The notes under the pieces were generated by a model that was not told where the DNA came from, ran no database searches, and saw only the letters and a program-made list of their open reading frames with translations. Both the position numbers and the translations under genes were made by a program. Below, one piece after another: positions 1 through 10,524 of a stretch of DNA of 60,000 bases (positions are counted from its first letter, which is position 1; each line of letters starts with the position of its first letter). Origin of the DNA: Chrysomallon squamiferum (Eukaryota > Mollusca > Gastropoda > Neomphalida > Peltospiridae); NCBI GenBank assembly GCA_012295275.1, contig CM022673.1, positions 14,801,288-14,861,287 of the forward strand. The letters are read 5' to 3'.

Positions 1-261
1 AAGTCTAATTTTTTTTTCTCCTCTCAACATAAAAATTAAAAATTTGTATTTTAGTCGGTAACGAAACGTGAAATGCTTAAATATTTGTTTTAGTCTCAGG
101 AAAAAAACACAAAAAAAAAAAACGTTACACGATTAAATATAAAATTGTAAATGTCAGTGTTTCTGTTGTTCTCCATTCTAACCTTTAGCAAGGTAAAACT
201 GATATCTCAAGAGAGTAACTAGTTACTCTCGATATATATATATATATATATCTATATCTAT

Positions 262-514
262 ACTAGAAATGTAAAATTATAAATGTTTATATTTAGTACT
301 AACTATGTAAATTTTAAATATATGTGTTTTAGTACTAGAAATGTATAATTGTAAATATTTTTATTTTAATGCTAACGATGTAAATTATAAAGGTTTGTGG
401 CTTAGTATTAGAAAGGTAAAAATGTAAATGTTTGTGTATTACTACTAACAATGTAATTATAAATGTTTGCGTTTAAGTACTAGAAATGTAGACTTGTAAA
501 TGTTTGCGTTTTAG
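262..514. repeat. 36/37-bp minisatellite ending at a splice acceptor
   Basis: Seven degenerate units of 36-37 bp run up to the exon at 515. Each contains a T-rich tract followed by tagtact or similar. Units alternate between a ctaac-atg and a ctagaaatg form, so the real period is about 73 bp. The last unit supplies the acceptor ttttag of the exon at 515. The inverted paralogue has only one or two units in the equivalent place (about 2808-2890). Confidence 0.75.
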
Positions 515-1073
515 TCCTATGAACGTACAGAAACCATGCGGTTATCTCAAAGACTGTTCAACTATACAAGACGGAAGTTACGCAGATCGCTCTGAAAACT
601 GCAGAACATACTACACATGTCAAGCAGGAATAAATTTGGGAAAAATTGCCTGTACACCAGGTGACACATTCACATAAACATTTTGTTAATTTTTCATTAG
701 ATCAAAAATATAACAAACAATACAGAAACACCAACAGTAACTATAATATTACAGAAAGTTTAAAATGTCAGAAAAATAAACTTGCTATTGGGCCTGTAGA
801 TTTATTTATTAGTTAGAAATTTATTATTATTATTATTATTATTATTGTTGTTGTTATCATCATTATCATCATCATCACAAAACCAAAAGACAAAGAAAAT
901 TAATATTGAGTATAATAATAATAATTCATTCAAATATTTTTACATTCCCTGGCTCATTTAAGTGTTATTACAACACATTTATTTGAAATATTTCAGGCAC
1001 TGTTTTCAATGAAGAAATTCAAACTTGTGACTGGCCGAGTGATGTCAAGAGGCCTTGTGGTACAAAACCATAG
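515..1073 (+). CDS. CBM14 (peritrophin-type) chitin-binding protein, 3' half
   Basis: Two exons are visible: 515..660 (acceptor ttttag before 515, donor CCAG|GTGACA) and 997..1073 (acceptor tttcag, stop TAG 1071-1073). The translation has the six-cysteine chitin-binding arrangement, with motifs KPCGYLKDC, SENCRTYYTC and TCDWPSDVKRPCG. Exon lengths (146 and 77 bp), phases and most residues match the complete minus-strand gene at 2051-4124, so the two are recent paralogues facing tail-to-tail. The signal-peptide exon and first CBM14 exon should lie about 40 bp or more before base 1, so the gene is cut by the window edge rather than broken. CBM14 proteins are secreted and bind chitin in gut lining, cuticle or shell matrix; which applies here is unknown. 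A polyadenylation signal AATAAA lies at 1141-1146. Confidence 0.82.
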
Positions 1074-2050
1074 ACCAGCAGAAATAAAACACAAATTACA
1101 CGATTAGCGAAGTTCTTTGTTTTCCCTTTATCAACAAGACAATAAAATTATATTTCTCATTCTCATCATCACGATTTTTTTTCTTTCTTCATTTCTTCAT
1201 CTGTGTTTATTAAAAGATGGATGAAGGAAGATTTAATAAAAATAATAAATATACGAAATGAAATGAAAAACAAAGGAAATGAAATGATAAATAAATAAAT
1301 AAATAAACGTCACTTCTGTTCAGAGGTAAATAACGATAGTTACAATTTATTTCAGACATGAATATTTCTAGATTATCTTTGCTTTAAACAGCTAAAAACT
1401 CGAAGTTACCGAGGAACAGATTCACACTTTTCTGTAAACAGCAGCGTGTATTTATGTTATAATAGTTAACAGCAACGTGAAGATTTAGTTAACAGGTATT
1501 TATATAATAATAGATAACAGTGACGATTTAGTTAACATGTATTTTGTGTTATAATAGATAACAGTGACGATTTAGTTAACGTGTATTTGTGTTATAACAG
1601 TTGACAACAGCGTGATGTCTTAGCACGAATTCACGGATGTTTGTGGTTAGTCAGCAGATTTTGGTTTATAAAATAAATGCAGTTCTCATCTGAAGGATTA
1701 TTTCCAGTATTTCTGTAATTAATTTTTTATAAGATAATCACATAATCGAATGAATTGCGAATGGAAAAAAAAAAAAAAATAAAAACAAAAAAAAAAAAAG
1801 AATAATAATTAAAAAAAAAAAAAATTATAATTCACGGATGTTTTCGGTTAAAAAAAAAAATGCAGTTCTTATCTGAAGGATTATATCCAGATAACAAAAT
1901 AAACAAATCATATAAACAATGACATGGGAATAAAATAAGTTAAACAAACAACATTGGTTTCGGTTTAGAAATATAATTTTATTGTCCTGTTGATAAAACA
2001 CAAATTACACGATTAACGAGGTTCTTTGTTTTCTGTTTATTTCTGCTGGT
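1074..2050. other. Spacer between the convergent CBM14 genes
   Basis: Contains the two 3' UTRs, which are inverted repeats of each other (1069-1157 against 1965-2055). It also has direct repeats of an ATGCAGTTCT-containing segment (about 1622-1707 and 1832-1890), short repeats built on gataacagtgacgatttagttaac (partial units at 1465-1580), and A-rich tracts around 1765-1825. No further coding signal was seen. Confidence 0.6.
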
Positions 2051-3258
2051 CTATGGTTTTGTACCACAAGGCCTCTTGACGTCACTCGGCCAGTCACAAG
2101 TTTGAAGGTCTTCACTGAAAACAGTGCCTGAAATATTTTAAATAGATGTGATGTAATAACAAAAATGTGCCAGTGACAATTGTTGTCGTTGTTTCTGCTA
2201 TTATTTGTTTGTTTTCATTGTTTTGCTGTTGTTTATTTTTTGTTTTTGTTTGTTTTGTTTTTTTTGTCGTTTTTTTTTTTTTTTTTATGCGACGGAAAAC
2301 AATTTCACCCAGGACATAAATCGTTTAGTTCTTACTAAATCAAAACCATTTTCTAGACACGTCAACATTTTCACCTGTCATTGTAACTGTGAGACTAGTT
2401 GTATCATATCAAAGCTTATATTTTTATTTTATAAATAATTAAACATCTAAAATGAAAAAATCAGTTAAAGAGGAAAAAACAAAAACAACAATAAAAAAAG
2501 TTTTTCTATTTCTTTGAATTGTTAATATGTCATCAGTATTAAGAACATTAACAAAATGTCGATGTGAATGTATCATCTGCTGTATTGTTGTTGTTGTTCT
2601 GTTTCTGATTTTATCGTTGTTGTAAAAGAAAGTTTACAAAATTCTGATGTGAATGTGTCACCTGGTGTACAGAAATTATGTCCGAAAAATGTTCCTCCGT
2701 GACATGTGTAGTATGTTCTGCAGTTTTCAGAATAGTCTGGGTAGCTTCCGTCTGGTTTCTCTGTACAGTTTTTGTAAACACCGCATGGTGGCGGTACGTT
2801 CGAAGGACTAAAACACAATCATTTACTATTCTACATTTGTCGTACTAAAATACAAACATTTATAATTATATTGTTAATACACAAAAAGTTTATAATTATT
2901 TTTATTTGTTAAATACAGATATTTTCAGTTTTAAAAATATAGATAGATAGAGACAGACTGTTAGATAATTTTAGATAGATAGACTAAATTGTCTACAAAG
3001 ATAGATAGACAGACTGTCTTGATAGATGGACAGATGCATATATTTGTCATTTTCACTATAAATAAAGGTTAAATTATGACTAGATATTTTGCTTGTTTTG
3101 TTGTAATGTTTGTATATCAAATAAGATAAATCTGTTACTGTGAAGAGCAGACAAATAAAACATTTTATTTTTTTTTTTGTGTTTAGAAATAACTCGTCAT
3201 TGAGATATCAACTTTCGATATCTTCTAACCTTTAATAAGAGAAAACTTCATTGAGTGT

Positions 3259-3319
<61 letters not shown>

Positions 3320-4124
3320 TGCGTGTGTTTGTGTTTGTTTGTTTTTTTTTTGGGGTTACTTACTCGTCACATCGACCAGTTCTGCTATTAAATACATTGC
3401 CGTGTTCACACGTAATCAAGTTTGCCACGTGATTCTCACAGAGGATAAACTCTCGACATCCTTGATCATAAGCTCCGTCCGGTTTATTTGTACAGTCGAC
3501 ACAAAACACTTGTTAAAATTAAACATGAGAGATTTATAAGTAATGATATTTTAGCAAATTACATCTTAACAAACAAAAGAATGTGTTTCACCTCTGTATG
3601 GGTGTGTGTGTTTGTGTGTGTGTGTGTGTGTGTGTCTGCGGGTGTATCTGTCTGCGAGTGTGTGTTTGTGTGCGTTGCACAAGGAAGATAAATGATACAT
3701 GCATGTGCAAACTGATACTTTTACAGATTAAAATAATAATTTGTGTGTGGCAAACAGCACGTAACTTGGTCATTTTGTATTTATCAGCTTTTTTATTTCG
3801 TACAGCAGCAGGCCGATCTTAAAAAATAACATTTCTAAAACAACAGATGTTTGATTTTAGAAAGTGCGCACACGTTTTTATGCGTCTGTTTAGAAGTACA
3901 AAAATAAATAGTCGATGATGCATTATTTTAGTCTAATGAACAAATTAAATAATTATAAAAATAAAAAAAAAAAAAGAGAAAAAAATTATGCATCAGAATG
4001 TAACAATGTGTTTAATTTGAAAAGTAAAACTGAGTTATTATTTTAATAATTTAAGTTTTACGTAATAACAAATATTACCTGTTGTTACAAATGCCAAGAA
4101 AACTGTAAAGTGTAAAATAAACAT
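2051..4124 (-). CDS. Small secreted protein with two CBM14 chitin-binding domains
   Basis: Four exons, read from high to low coordinates: 4079..4124, 3364..3508, 2662..2807 and 2051..2127, all with GT/AG ends and continuous phase (46+145+146+77 bp = 137 aa plus stop). Exon 1 encodes an ATG followed by a hydrophobic signal peptide (MFILHFTVFLAFVTT). Exon 2 encodes the first six-cysteine CBM14 unit (VDCTNKPDGAYDQGC ... GRCD). Exons 3 and 4 encode the second (PPPCGVYKNC, SENCRTYYTC, TCDWPSDVKRPCG). A polyadenylation signal (TTTATT on +) is at 1978-1983. The product is probably secreted and binds chitin; its tissue role cannot be read from sequence. It is the full-length paralogue of the gene ending at 1073. 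Introns hold (TG)n tracts (3268-3319, 3604-3634). Confidence 0.85.
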
Positions 4125-4296
4125 GTTTTCAGTGATCTCGTTCACAAGACTGATAACTGATAAAGCAGATTTTTTCTTTATATATCCATTTTTTTTTGGT
4201 CTTGTCAGTCACTATTACTGATACATCCGGGTTATGGGAGGTCCCAGGGTTCCTGTGAACAATACCATCTTTGGAAATGATTTTTTAAAATGGTTA

Positions 4297-4342
<46 letters not shown>

Positions 4343-4428
4343 AATTTAACCTCAGATTAAAAGTTGATTTTCTAAAATTGATGTCAGAAACGTTTTCTAA
4401 TTTGAACATTTAAAACTAAAACAAAAAT

Positions 4429-4469
<41 letters not shown>

Positions 4470-4682
4470 TAAAGAGTATAAATAATATAAAACAAATAAA
4501 ATTAAAAATATCTACATGTTACAGTGAACTTTAGTTACCCTTTACTAAAGTCAAAAATTTACGTTAAGTTACAAATACCAAGGAAACTAAAATGTTTTCA
4601 GTGATGCTGTTCACAAGACTGATAACAGATAATACTGGTCATTTCTTTATATAACCATTATTATTATTATTATTATTATTAG
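4125..4682. other. Upstream region of CBM14 gene with a duplicated exon-1/promoter fragment
   Basis: The segment around 4560-4655 is a direct repeat of 4081-4190, which spans the signal-peptide exon and upstream region of the minus-strand CBM14 gene. In this copy the ATG and several bases are lost (the strand reads aaaacattttag in place of aaaacatgttta), so it is a dead first exon. The region also holds (ATT)n at about 4295-4340, (CA)n at about 4433-4468 and (TTA)n at 4658-4681. No N-terminal exon for the IDO-family gene was found. Confidence 0.6.
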
Positions 4683-7383
4683 AAAGGCGACCTGCCAGAA
4701 TACTTTGAGCCTTGGAACAGGCTGTCACGTGACATAGCCAAACTGATCGCCACAGGCCAAATGCGAGATGAAGTACTGAATGTAAGATAATTGTTTTTCT
4801 GTCTGTATGTGTTTCTGTATCTCTATTTATATTTCAGTCTGTCTTCTATGAACTGTCTGTTTTTGTTGTATGTCAATCTGTCCGTCTCTTTGTCAATATC
4901 AGAATTAATGTGGTTACAGTCAGTTAAACTATTACAGCCTAGACTGATTACATTTGTTACATATCATTGAATGGTTATAGTGGTTACAGCTGGTTACAGT
5001 GTTACAGACTGAAAGTTACGATTGATGTTACAACAGATGTGTTATTTCAGCTGCCTCTGTTAGACCACACCAAGCTAAATGGAGTTGCCGAACTTAGACG
5101 CGCTCATCAGATGTTGGCAGTGATCGTGTCAGGATACATCTGGCAGAACGGACCAAAAGACACACCCCAGGTAGCAGAGATAACTGTGATAGTTGTAACA
5201 CACGTTATTAGAATATAAAGTTTTCTTATATCTGATAGACACAACTCAAATACAGACAGACACTTCTGATAGAAACATCACTGCTAAAAATGAATTCTGA
5301 TATAAACAGCACTGCTACAGTGAATTTTCATGTAGATACCACTGATACAAACTTTTAGTATATCCATAAGTCTTAATGTACAAACCTTTCACAGAGCTGT
5401 ATAAAAAGACTCATTTAAAAAATATTTATTTATTTATTATCAGAATTGTTATTTGTCTGTTTATAATTAATTTATGTTATTATCTTTGATATAACTAAAA
5501 GATGTTGTTATCGTTGCAGTTTATTCCAAGGCAGGTTGCTGTTCCATTGTATGGTGTTGCTAGAAAACTTCAACTTCCTCCAGGGATGTCTTACATTGTC
5601 ATCCTTTTGGCTAACTGGAAAATACTCAACCCTGACAAGTGAGTCTGTTAAACTGTTAAAATCTTAGACAGCTACAGTCCCTTAGTCAGTTAAAATGTTA
5701 GACAACTGTAGTCCCTTAGTCTGTTAAAATGTCAGACAGCTGTAGTCTCTTAGTCTGTTAAGATGTTAGACAGCTATAATCCCTTAGTCTGTTAAAATGT
5801 CAGACAGATGTAGTCCCTTAGTCTGTTAAAATGTCAGACAGCTGTAGTCCCTTAGTCTGTTAAGATGTTAGACAATTGTAGTCCCTTTGTCTGTTAAAAT
5901 GTTAGACAACTATAGTTAGTCTGTTAAAATGTTAGACAGCTACAGTCCCTTAGTCTGTTAAGATGTTAACCTGTAAAGTCTGTTAAAATGTTAAAGTCCC
6001 TAGTCTGTTAAAATGTCAGACATCAGTCCCTTAGTCTGTTAAAATGTTAACAACTATAGTCCCTTAGTCTGTTAAAATGTCAAACATGCAGTCCCTTAGT
6101 GTGTTAAAATGTCAGACAGCTGTAGTCCCTAGTCTGTTAAAATGTTACTGTTTCCCTTAACAGCTTTTTAGTCTGTTTATAAGTCCCTTAAATTTAAGAT
6201 GTTAGATAGCTATAGTTTTCTGTTAAAATGTTACACTGCTGTAGTCCCTTAGTCTGTTAAAATGTCAGACAGCTGTAGTCCCTTAGTCTGTTAAAATGTT
6301 AGACAGCTGTAGTCCCTTAGTCTGTTAAAATGTTACACTGCTGTAGTCCCTTAGTCTGTTAAAATGTCAGACAGCTGTAGTCCCTTAGTCTGTTAAAATG
6401 TTAGACAGCTGTAGTCCCTTAGTCTGTTAAAATGTTAGTGTTGAAAACTGTTATTAATGGATGCTGCTGATGCCAAATGCATTTTCAGTTTTCACAAGAA
6501 ACCTGAAATGAAGAGAAACAAAGGACACATCACCATAATAATTATTATTATTAAAACATGTTCAGATCTATTGTTAAAACTGTTTTAACACTTTTTTGTC
6601 AGTTTATAATCTTAAATTATGCATCATATTTTTTCTTCTTTCAGACCATTAACAATGGAGTAAGTAAATTGTTTAAATCATTTTGTTTGAATTAATAGCT
6701 TATCCAAACCAGCAATGTTTCAAAAACATAATCTGATCTGCTTTTCTTCGCACTAATTACATTTTTACATATACTATTACATTTACACATATTCATATAC
6801 TATCATATTTAAACATATACTATTATTTACTCATATTGTTACATTTACACATATACTATCATTTAAATGTATACTATTATTTACTCATATTGTTACATTT
6901 ACACATACACTATTAAATTGATACATATGCTGTTTCATTTACATCTACACTGTTCCATTTACACATACTTTTACATCTAAACATATAATATTACATTAAC
7001 AAACATTTACATACACATACACACACACACATATAAAAAATAAAAAAAATATTAGTATGTTAAATGCAATTAAAGTAAATGATAAAATAAACTTGTGATT
7101 ATTGTTTTATTTTATTATTATTATTTTTTTTTTTTTTTTTAGCAATGTTGACTACATTCAGGAATTTCCAGGAGGAGAAGTATGGTCAAAATTTGTCAAA
7201 AATAACATTCTGATCGAACTTGCATTTGTTAAAGCAGTTGAGGTATGTAACTGTAAATGTTTTTTTTTTTGTTTTTCGTAATTGTTTGCTTACATTGTTG
7301 TCCTAGCAACTAATCTAGGATTTTGGGGGACATTAATTATTTATTTATTTATTTAACTATTGTTGTTGTTGTTGTTGTTGTTG

Positions 7384-7425
<42 letters not shown>

Positions 7426-8854
7426 CTATTTTTGTTTTCATCCTAGGTTGTCTATTTATTTCTGGACAATTAATCACAAAATCATTTCTAGGACTTTGAA
7501 ATGTGATAATGCTATAAATGGCTTTGACATGCTAAGTGAACTTTTTGAGATGAATATAATTATTTATTTTTCTAGGAATTTAGCACTCTATCTAATAATT
7601 AATGAGTGATATGATGTCTAAAAAGAGTTTTTATATAAATAATTTATATTATATTATATTATTTTATATTATAATTTAATTTTAATTATTTTGTTTTGCT
7701 TGATAGCCTTTGGAAAATATATTAAGATGTTTCGATGAAGGAGATGAAGTTGGAGTTACCTCCTCTTTAGAAGAGCTCTTCTTGGCTTTGGAGGGATTCT
7801 TGAAACAAGCTAAACTGTACCAGAGTATGTATAAATAAATAAACTAATAGCATCTTTATTAAAACTTGTAATTAGCACATTGTTGTTTATATCTAAGATC
7901 ATGTGTATCTATTGAAAACAAACAAAATGTAAATCAATACTAATTGTAAAAAAACAATAATTATTTCCTAATAATCCATAATTATGATCTATTTTATTTT
8001 AAAAAACTCAATAAAATTTGTTTTCATTATTCAATCGAAACAAAATATATAATAATAATAATAACAACAGCAAGTCTCTAATAACAATAGTAATAAGATA
8101 TACAAATATTTTTTTTGTTTTGTTTTACAGAACTGATGACAGGAGAAGATTTTTTCTTAAAACTTGTACCATACTTTGCTTCGTAAGTTTGTTTTGTTTT
8201 CACAACATTTTGAAATATGTTTCCTGTCAAAAAATCTATATAAAGTGTGGCAAGAGGTTTACAAAACATTTATTTTTATTAATGTTGTATTGTACATCAA
8301 TGCAGAAAAAAAAATAATAATATGCAACTATAAATAAATCTGACATAAAATAAATATTTAATAATAATACTTTTTAAATTTTCATTTCATTATTTAAAAA
8401 GAAAAAAATGTAATATTATTATTTCTTCTTTCTTATCATTTTATATATATTATTAATTTTTTTAATGATATTTTCATAATAAGTTAATTTTGACAATATA
8501 GTTCATAATTTCTGTGTTTCAGAATGAATGAAGCAAATGGTTTTCCAGAAGGAATTGTGTATGAAGGGGTTTCAGAAAAGCCTATTGTGGTTTGACACAG
8601 TTTTTATGAACAACTTTTCTTCATAAAATAATCATTTTTCAAGTCTATTATTGATGTTGTAGCTGTTGTTATTGCTTTAGTTTTCCCTCTGTGTTGTTGT
8701 TGTGGTGTTGGTGATGATGATGTTATTTTTGCAGATTCACAATGCAAGTGCAGCTCAGAGTCCAAGTGTAAAAGTCGTTGATGCCCTACTTGGAATTCAA
8801 CTTCATTCTGGTTTGTATTTTATTTTATTTTATCTTTTTATGTTTATTTATCTC

Positions 8855-8920
<66 letters not shown>

Positions 8921-10524
8921 TTTATTTATTCATTCATTAATTTTAATTTCATTTTTATTAATTCTATTTTAAACTCATTATTCCTTGAATAAAATTTATT
9001 TTCAAAACTTATTTTATATTTAATTTTACGAAAAACTGTCATGTTTCAGAACGTGAACCGTACAGCACTAGTTTCATGGAGTACATGGACCCAAAACATG
9101 CTCAGCTTATCAGAGATGTGCAGAAAAAAAACTTCAAACAAATGGGTACCAGTCAATTTTCATTTTTTAAATAAATTATATAGACTATTTTATTTTATTT
9201 TATTTTTTTATTATTCTTATCTTTTTAATTTTATTTTTTTTTTTTATTAATCTTCTTTTTAATTTATTTTTATTATTATTTTTTCTTTTTATATTTTTTT
9301 TTTACCACTTTTGATTATTTCTTGAGTTTATTCACACATTAAATTGGTGTATTCTTTCTCCTCAGTTTCTGTTTTGATCAACATACGGTTTTTTAAATGA
9401 TGTAATTAAAAATGTTGTCAGATTTTGTGTTGTGTTATGACTTTAAAAGTAAAAGTTATATAGATTACAGTTTGATGAGAATATATTTTTGTATATTTTA
9501 AAACTTTGAATTTCTATTTTGAATTGATTTCTTAAACGTGTGGCTGTGAATATAATTATAAATTCGAAAGCTCAGATTTGTTTATTAAAATTATTTTTTG
9601 TTTTCCTCCAGTTGAGAAGAGCACCAATGAAGATCTGAAGAGAGCATACAAGAAGTGTGTGGATTCACTCGTGAATTTCAGATCTTATCATATTCAGCTT
9701 GTTGCAAAGTAAAATGTTTTATATATATATATATTTAGAAATAAATCTGTTAAAAGAGAAATAGATTTTCTCATCTTCACTTATCAGAAAATTAATCTTT
9801 GCTCTGTAGAAAAAATATTTTATCATCAGCATTTGTCAAATAAATATTTTAAACAATCATTTAATTCTGTCAGTTAATGAGTTTTTTCAGTTTTTTGTAT
9901 ACAACACGTACAAACATCTAAACATGAACAGGTACATATGATGGACACACATTCAGACACAAACACATACATTCAAGTCTAGTAACAGATATACATACAG
10001 ATTCACTGGGATTTTTTTTAGAGAAATAATAATTAGGTTGTAAATGAGTTTATTAATGTACCTGTTTTTATTACATTATATATATATATATCTTTTTAGA
10101 TATGTCGTGATTCCCTCTACAAAGGTCACAAAAGAAGACCCAGTTCAATCTAAAATTACTTCAGAAGGAAACACAAGTAAGATTTTTCATTCTTGTTTCA
10201 GAATATATTAATATTTAATTAAACCTCACTTTTTATTACAACATCCAATGTTATTATTTTTAAAACTTGTTTGTAATAATAATTTATTGTCACTTGGAAG
10301 TAAATAGTTCCTTTATGCAAACTGTATTTAGATAAGTAAATTAAAAAAACAAAAACAAAACATACCCAATTTTAAAACAAACAGTAATAAGCTGGCTGGA
10401 ATGTGGAAAAGTTTGAAAATTAATTAATTAATTTATTTATTTATTTTGTTATTTATTTATTTTAGAACTGATGTCATTTCTCAAAGGGATGAGAAACGAT
10501 GCTAAAGAAACATTTATCCAGTGA
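4683..10524 (+). CDS. IDO: Indoleamine 2,3-dioxygenase family protein (IDO or IDO-like myoglobin), N-terminus missing
   Basis: Thirteen exons: 4683..4781, 5051..5170, 5520..5638, 6645..6659, 7143..7242, 7707..7824, 8131..8182, 8523..8589, 8735..8810, 9050..9145, 9612..9708, 10100..10176, 10466..10524. They sum to 1095 bp (364 aa plus stop) with every phase matching; the 8589 donor GTTTGA is weak. Landmarks: LLANWK, EGIVYEGVSE, VVDALLGIQ, SFMEYMDPKHAQLI and the proximal heme-ligand motif FRSYHIQLVAKY (His codon 9689-9691). The C-terminal LMSFLKGMRNDAK also fits IDO. The family oxidises tryptophan to N-formylkynurenine using heme; some molluscs use relatives as myoglobin. By alignment from memory, human IDO1 Phe163 is kept, Ser167 becomes Asn and substrate-binding Arg231 becomes Val (8166-8168), so the activity is uncertain. 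About 30 N-terminal residues are missing: no start exon is visible upstream. Candidate polyA signal at 10802. Confidence 0.9.
5641..6441. repeat. 34-bp minisatellite in IDO intron
   Basis: About 23 tandem, partly degenerate copies of a 34-bp unit containing gtagtcccttagtctgttaa. They occupy most of the intron between exons 5520..5638 and 6645..6659, starting almost directly after the donor. The last three or four copies are nearly identical. Confidence 0.85.
7370..7425. repeat. (GTT)n-(ATT)n microsatellite
   Basis: Compound trinucleotide repeat in the IDO intron after exon 7143..7242. A similar (ATT)n tract with an ATTT extension is at about 8861-8930 in a later intron. Confidence 0.8.

Noticed and set aside
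2205-2438. 77-codon Phe-rich frame
   Set aside because: Arises from T-rich intron sequence antisense to the CBM14 gene.
3255-3539. Open frame through the (TG)n tract
   Set aside because: It is a translation of a dinucleotide repeat plus the antisense of a CBM14 exon; no splice or codon support.
8702-8992. Open frame with a long Tyr or Ile run
   Set aside because: It begins in a genuine IDO exon (8735-8810) and continues into an (ATT)n intron; only the exon part is coding.
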